A stretch of DNA of 64,000 bases from Hymenobacter gelipurpurascens (lineage in GTDB: Bacteria > Bacteroidota > Bacteroidia > Cytophagales > Hymenobacteraceae), in the NCBI RefSeq assembly GCF_900187375.1, contig NZ_FYEW01000002.1, positions 1,054,001 through 1,118,000 on the forward strand, in the 5' to 3' direction. The translations under genes were made by a program, and so were the position numbers. Every line of letters starts with the position of its first letter. Position 1 is the first letter of the stretch. The notes beneath the pieces are model-generated. The model was not told where the DNA came from. It was given only the letters and a program-made list of their open reading frames with translations, and made no database searches. Positions 61,355-64,000 of this stretch are shown here, piece by piece.

Positions 61355-62668
61355 TTATTTCTGGTTCATTTCCAGATAATCAGTGGCCAGCGTAGCCAGC
61401 GTTCTGACGCCTAGCGTGAAGCCGCTTTCATCCAGCTTGAAGCCGGCGGTGTGGTGGTCGGCAGTAGTGGCGGGGTCCTGGCCCTTGGACATACCACCCA
61501 GAAACACGAACAGGCCGGGCACTTTTTCCTGGTACAAAGAAAAATCCTCGGCCCATGTATTGGGCTTCACTTCCTTAATGTTGACTGCGCCGCCGGCCAC
61601 ATTCTGGAGGGTGGGCAGCATGCGCGCCGTGAGGGGCAGGTTGTTGAAGGTAACGGGCACGTAGGGCTCAATGCTCACTTCGGCCGTGGCGCCGGCGCTT
61701 TCGGCAATGTTGGTGGCCGTACGGCGGATGGCGGCCCAAATTTGCTCCTGCGTCTTGGGGTTGAAAGCCCGGATAGTGCCGCTCAGCTCCACATCAGCTG
61801 GAATAACGTTGTAGCGCACCCCGGCCTTGAGCGTGCCTACCGTTACCACGGCGGCATCCTCGGTGAGGTTTACCTGGCGGCTCACGATGGTTTGCAGGCC
61901 CATGATGATCTGGGCAGCCGTCACTACGGGGTCGACGCTGCTCCAGGGCCGGGCCCCGTGCGAGCCTTTGCCGATAACCTTGATGGTGAACCGGTCGGAG
62001 CTGGCCATTTCGCCGCCGGGCCGGTAGGCTAGCTGGCCTACCTCGGTTTGGGCATTGATGTGCAGCCCGAAAACCGCCGCCACTTTAGGGTTTTCGAGCA
62101 CACCTTCTTTTATCATGAGCTTGGCGCCGCCCTCCACACCCGGCAGGGAGCCTTCCTCGGCGGGCTGAAAGATAAACTTAACGGTGCCGGGCAGGTCCTT
62201 TTTCACTTGGCTCAGCACCTCGGCCGCGCCCATGAGCATGGCTGTGTGCGCATCGTGGCCGCAGGCGTGCATCACGCCCACGGGCTGGCCTAGGTACGTG
62301 GTTTTGACGGTGGAGGCAAAGGTCACGCCGGAGGTTTCCGTAACCGGCAGAGCATCCATATCGGCGCGCAGCGCTACCACCGGACCGGGCTTGCCGCCGC
62401 GCAGAATGCCCACTACCCCGGTGCGGCCTACGCCGGTCTGTACTTCCAGGCCCAGCTTTTTCAGGTGCGCCGCCACAATGCCGGCCGTGCGCGTTTCCTC
62501 ATTGCCCAACTCGGGATGCTGGTGGAAGTCTCGCCGCCAAGCAATGACTTTACTCTCTTCTTGCGCCGAGAGCTGGGCAATTCGGGCGTTGAGGGCCTGG
62601 TTTTGGGCGAAGGCGGAAGGCAGCGGGAGCGTGAGCCCCAGCGCCAGGGCGGCGTAGAATGACTTCAT
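61355..62668 (-). CDS. Exported M20 amidohydrolase, copy 2
   Basis: A protein of 437 residues from ATG 62666-62668, exactly as long as its neighbour 83 bases downstream. Same signal peptide plan and the same zinc residues: RADMDALP, MHACGHDAHTAML, FQPAEEG, GLHINAQTEVG and DHHTAGF. Most of the chain is identical to copy 1; differences gather near the C-terminal third (for example NTWAEDFSLYQEKVPG against VTGAEDFAFYQEKIPG). A clear tandem duplication. Different substrate preference is possible but unproven. Confidence 0.93.
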   Translation of the reverse strand: MKSFYAALALGLTLPLPSAFAQNQALNARIAQLSAQEESKVIAWRRDFHQHPELGNEETRTAGIVAAHLKKLGLEVQTGVGRTGVVGILRGGKPGPVVALRADMDALPVTETSGVTFASTVKTTYLGQPVGVMHACGHDAHTAMLMGAAEVLSQVKKDLPGTVKFIFQPAEEGSLPGVEGGAKLMIKEGVLENPKVAAVFGLHINAQTEVGQLAYRPGGEMASSDRFTIKVIGKGSHGARPWSSVDPVVTAAQIIMGLQTIVSRQVNLTEDAAVVTVGTLKAGVRYNVIPADVELSGTIRAFNPKTQEQIWAAIRRTATNIAESAGATAEVSIEPYVPVTFNNLPLTARMLPTLQNVAGGAVNIKEVKPNTWAEDFSLYQEKVPGLFVFLGGMSKGQDPATTADHHTAGFKLDESGFTLGVRTLATLATDYLEMNQK

Positions 62669-62746
62669 CGGAAATGTGCAGAGCGAAACAGAAGTCAAAA
62701 AGTACGACGCAGTTAGCAGTAAACCACCTTCCCGGAAGGAAGCCGT

Positions 62747-62754
62747 ATTTTTGG
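62747..62754 (+). promoter_or_regulatory. -7 promoter element of the PAP2-like gene
   Basis: TATTTTTG, an exact consensus match, 15 bases before the ATG at 62770; the leader would be very short. Confidence 0.5.
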
Positions 62755-62769
62755 GGCCTCCTGAACCCT

Positions 62770-63450
62770 ATGCCTGCTCCTACTTCATCTCTCCCCGGTT
62801 TCGCCCCCACGACTACGGATTCCATCAACTGGAAAGTGGCCTGGCAGTGGCCTGGGTTCCGTTGGTTGCTGGGCAGCGCACTGGCGCTGCTGCTGCTTTT
62901 GGCGGCGCTGCTGCCGCGCTTCTTTGCCTGGGTGCAGGCCCGGCCCGGCTACCTCCTCCCCGACCCACTCCTGGCCAACCTACCCGCCCGCGACGTTTCC
63001 GGCGACGCGTTTGCGGTTATCTACCTCGGGATAGGCCTAGGCGTAATTACGCTGCTGCCTAGGCCACTGCGGCTGCTGCGGGCGCTGTGGGCGTACTGGC
63101 TGCTGCACGTATTCCGGTGCCTGACCTTGCTGCTGGTCCCGCTGGAGCCCCCGACTGGCCTGGTAGTGCTACACGACCCGTTAGTGGAGCGCTTCTTCTA
63201 CGCCGCGCCGTCGCCCATCACCAAAGATTTGCTCTTCTCCGGGCACACTGCCACCCTCCTGTTGCTAACCCTGACTGTGCCGGCTGGCTGGCGGCGCTGG
63301 GTGCTGGGAGTTGCCACTGGGCTGATTGGGAGTTTGGTATTGGTGCAGCACGCACACTATACGTACGATGTGCTGGCGGCCGTGCCGTTCACGCTACTGG
63401 CCTACTCGCTGGCTGGCCGCGTGTGCAACGGCACCTTGCCCAGCGCGTAG
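62770..63450 (+). CDS. PAP2/sphingomyelin synthase-like membrane protein
   Basis: A protein of 226 residues from ATG 62770; the open frame reaches 37 codons further upstream without support and would overlap the M20 gene. Six membrane helices with the catalytic C2 and C3 motifs of the PAP2/sphingomyelin synthase fold: DLLFSGHTATLLLL (His about 155) and HAHYTYDVLAAVPF (two His and Asp about 198-204). This is the C-terminal PAP2 part of the sphingomyelin-synthase-like type, transferring or removing a phosphate head group at the outer face of the membrane. Divergent from the M20 gene. Confidence 0.85.
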   Translation: MPAPTSSLPGFAPTTTDSINWKVAWQWPGFRWLLGSALALLLLLAALLPRFFAWVQARPGYLLPDPLLANLPARDVSGDAFAVIYLGIGLGVITLLPRPLRLLRALWAYWLLHVFRCLTLLLVPLEPPTGLVVLHDPLVERFFYAAPSPITKDLLFSGHTATLLLLTLTVPAGWRRWVLGVATGLIGSLVLVQHAHYTYDVLAAVPFTLLAYSLAGRVCNGTLPSA

Positions 63451-63466
63451 GCCAGTAGAGAGATGT

Positions 63467-64000
63467 TTACTTCAGGTGCTTTTCGTAGATGCCGGCCGCA
63501 ATTTTCTCGGTTAGGGCCTTGGGCACGAAGCTGGTGAGGTGGGCCGACACTTTATTGAGTGTGCCAGGGATGAGCTCCGCTTCACCAGTCAGCAAGGCAG
63601 CTACGGCTTGCTGGGCTACCTTTTGGGGCGTCATCGAGACTTTGTTGGCCGTTTCCTGCAGCTGCGCGTTCATGCCGGCACGGTCGGCAAAATCGGTGGT
63701 GGTGGAGCCGGGACTGAGGCAGGTGACCGAGACGTTGGTATCGCGCAGCTCGTAGCGCAGACCGCGGGAGAAGCTCAGCAAAAAGGCTTTGCTGGCCGCG
63801 TACAACGTAAGTGTAGGCACCGCCTGGTAAGCCGCCGTGCTGGCCACGTTGAGAATGTAGGCCTTAGGCTGCCGACGCAATTGGGGCAACAGCATGTGCG
63901 TGAGCTCGGTAGGCAACAGCATATTCAGCTGCAACATGTTCTGCTGCTGATCCAGCGGAAGTTCTTCAAACCGCCCCCAGAGGCCGTAGCCGGCATTGTT
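63467..64000 (-). CDS. SDR family oxidoreductase, partial (5' end outside window)
   Basis: The frame is open to the end of the window; 177 residues visible. It begins with NNAGYGLWGRFEEL, the NNAG motif that lies about 85 residues into a normal SDR. Then ILNVASTAAYQAVPTLTLYAASKAF holds the catalytic Ser, Tyr and Lys (YAASK), and CLSPGSTTTDF the cofactor PG segment. The N-terminal GxxxGxG is outside. Close to DltE/YqjQ-like short-chain dehydrogenases of unknown substrate. It converges with the PAP2-like gene, 16 bases between stops. Confidence 0.93.
   Translation of the reverse strand, partial: NNAGYGLWGRFEELPLDQQQNMLQLNMLLPTELTHMLLPQLRRQPKAYILNVASTAAYQAVPTLTLYAASKAFLLSFSRGLRYELRDTNVSVTCLSPGSTTTDFADRAGMNAQLQETANKVSMTPQKVAQQAVAALLTGEAELIPGTLNKVSAHLTSFVPKALTEKIAAGIYEKHLK

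Overview
The window is chromosomal DNA of a GC-rich (about 57-60% by eye) member of the Bacteroidota, most likely a Hymenobacter-like organism. The evidence is protein families largely typical of this phylum (DUF4295 after L33, DUF1599, the DoxX/BT_3928-type protein, GDYXXLXY protein, DUF5522, BshC), two proteins with type IX secretion (T9SS) C-terminal sorting domains, promoters of the Bacteroidota form TAnnTTTG, and few Shine-Dalgarno sequences. No insertion sequence, prophage, CRISPR array or rRNA operon is visible. The content is mostly housekeeping genes mixed with secreted and lineage-specific proteins.

Layout. 1-2.8 kb: end of an M16 peptidase, then three small secreted proteins sharing an undescribed APG-x-DYxGRP motif. 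3-5.2 kb: pheS, a Rieske-fold lipoprotein that has lost its cluster ligands, tRNA-Asn and a tiny lipoprotein. 5.2-11.3 kb: fatty acid hydroxylase, aroK, a peptide-type ABC permease, a DoxX-like protein, DUF1599, and divergently folP-cdaA. 11.5-17.4 kb: kbl and an SDR-type threonine dehydrogenase (the two steps from threonine to glycine) flanking two secreted hydrolases. 17.5-22.5 kb: DUF3891, lipoprotein, YihY/BrkB membrane protein and cell-envelope proteins. 22.6-31.3 kb: rlmN, thioesterase, mnmD, DUF2157 and GDYXXLXY membrane proteins, 5-formyl-THF cyclo-ligase, bshC. 31.6-38.1 kb: rimO, ftsY, DUF4295, rpmG and, separated from them by two unrelated genes, rpmB. 38.2-43.7 kb: paralogous DUF2314 proteins, rocD, small lipoproteins, hemB. 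43.9-50 kb: GNAT, amino-acid permease, two CDF metal transporters in tandem, a GH1-like glycosidase and a PLD-type nuclease/lipase. 50-57.6 kb: a PA14/ricin T9SS protein, ogt, esterase, TPR and beta-barrel proteins, and a thermolysin-type T9SS protease. 57.9-64 kb: SDR, ATP-grasp enzyme, two tandem M20 amidohydrolases, a PAP2/sphingomyelin-synthase-like membrane protein and a truncated SDR.

The strongest unexplained signal is not a gene. The 10-bp palindrome GGCCTAGGCC (half-site TAGGCC/GGCCTA) is hugely over-represented: I located at least 14 complete copies by eye, where well under one is expected, although CTAG is normally one of the rarest tetramers in bacteria. In 13 genes on both strands the TAG stop codon itself lies inside this motif. 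The loops of several long intergenic inverted repeats and the stems of some terminators carry it too. A second layer of structure is a set of long intergenic inverted repeats (33-51 bp arms) with GTCAT-type ends.
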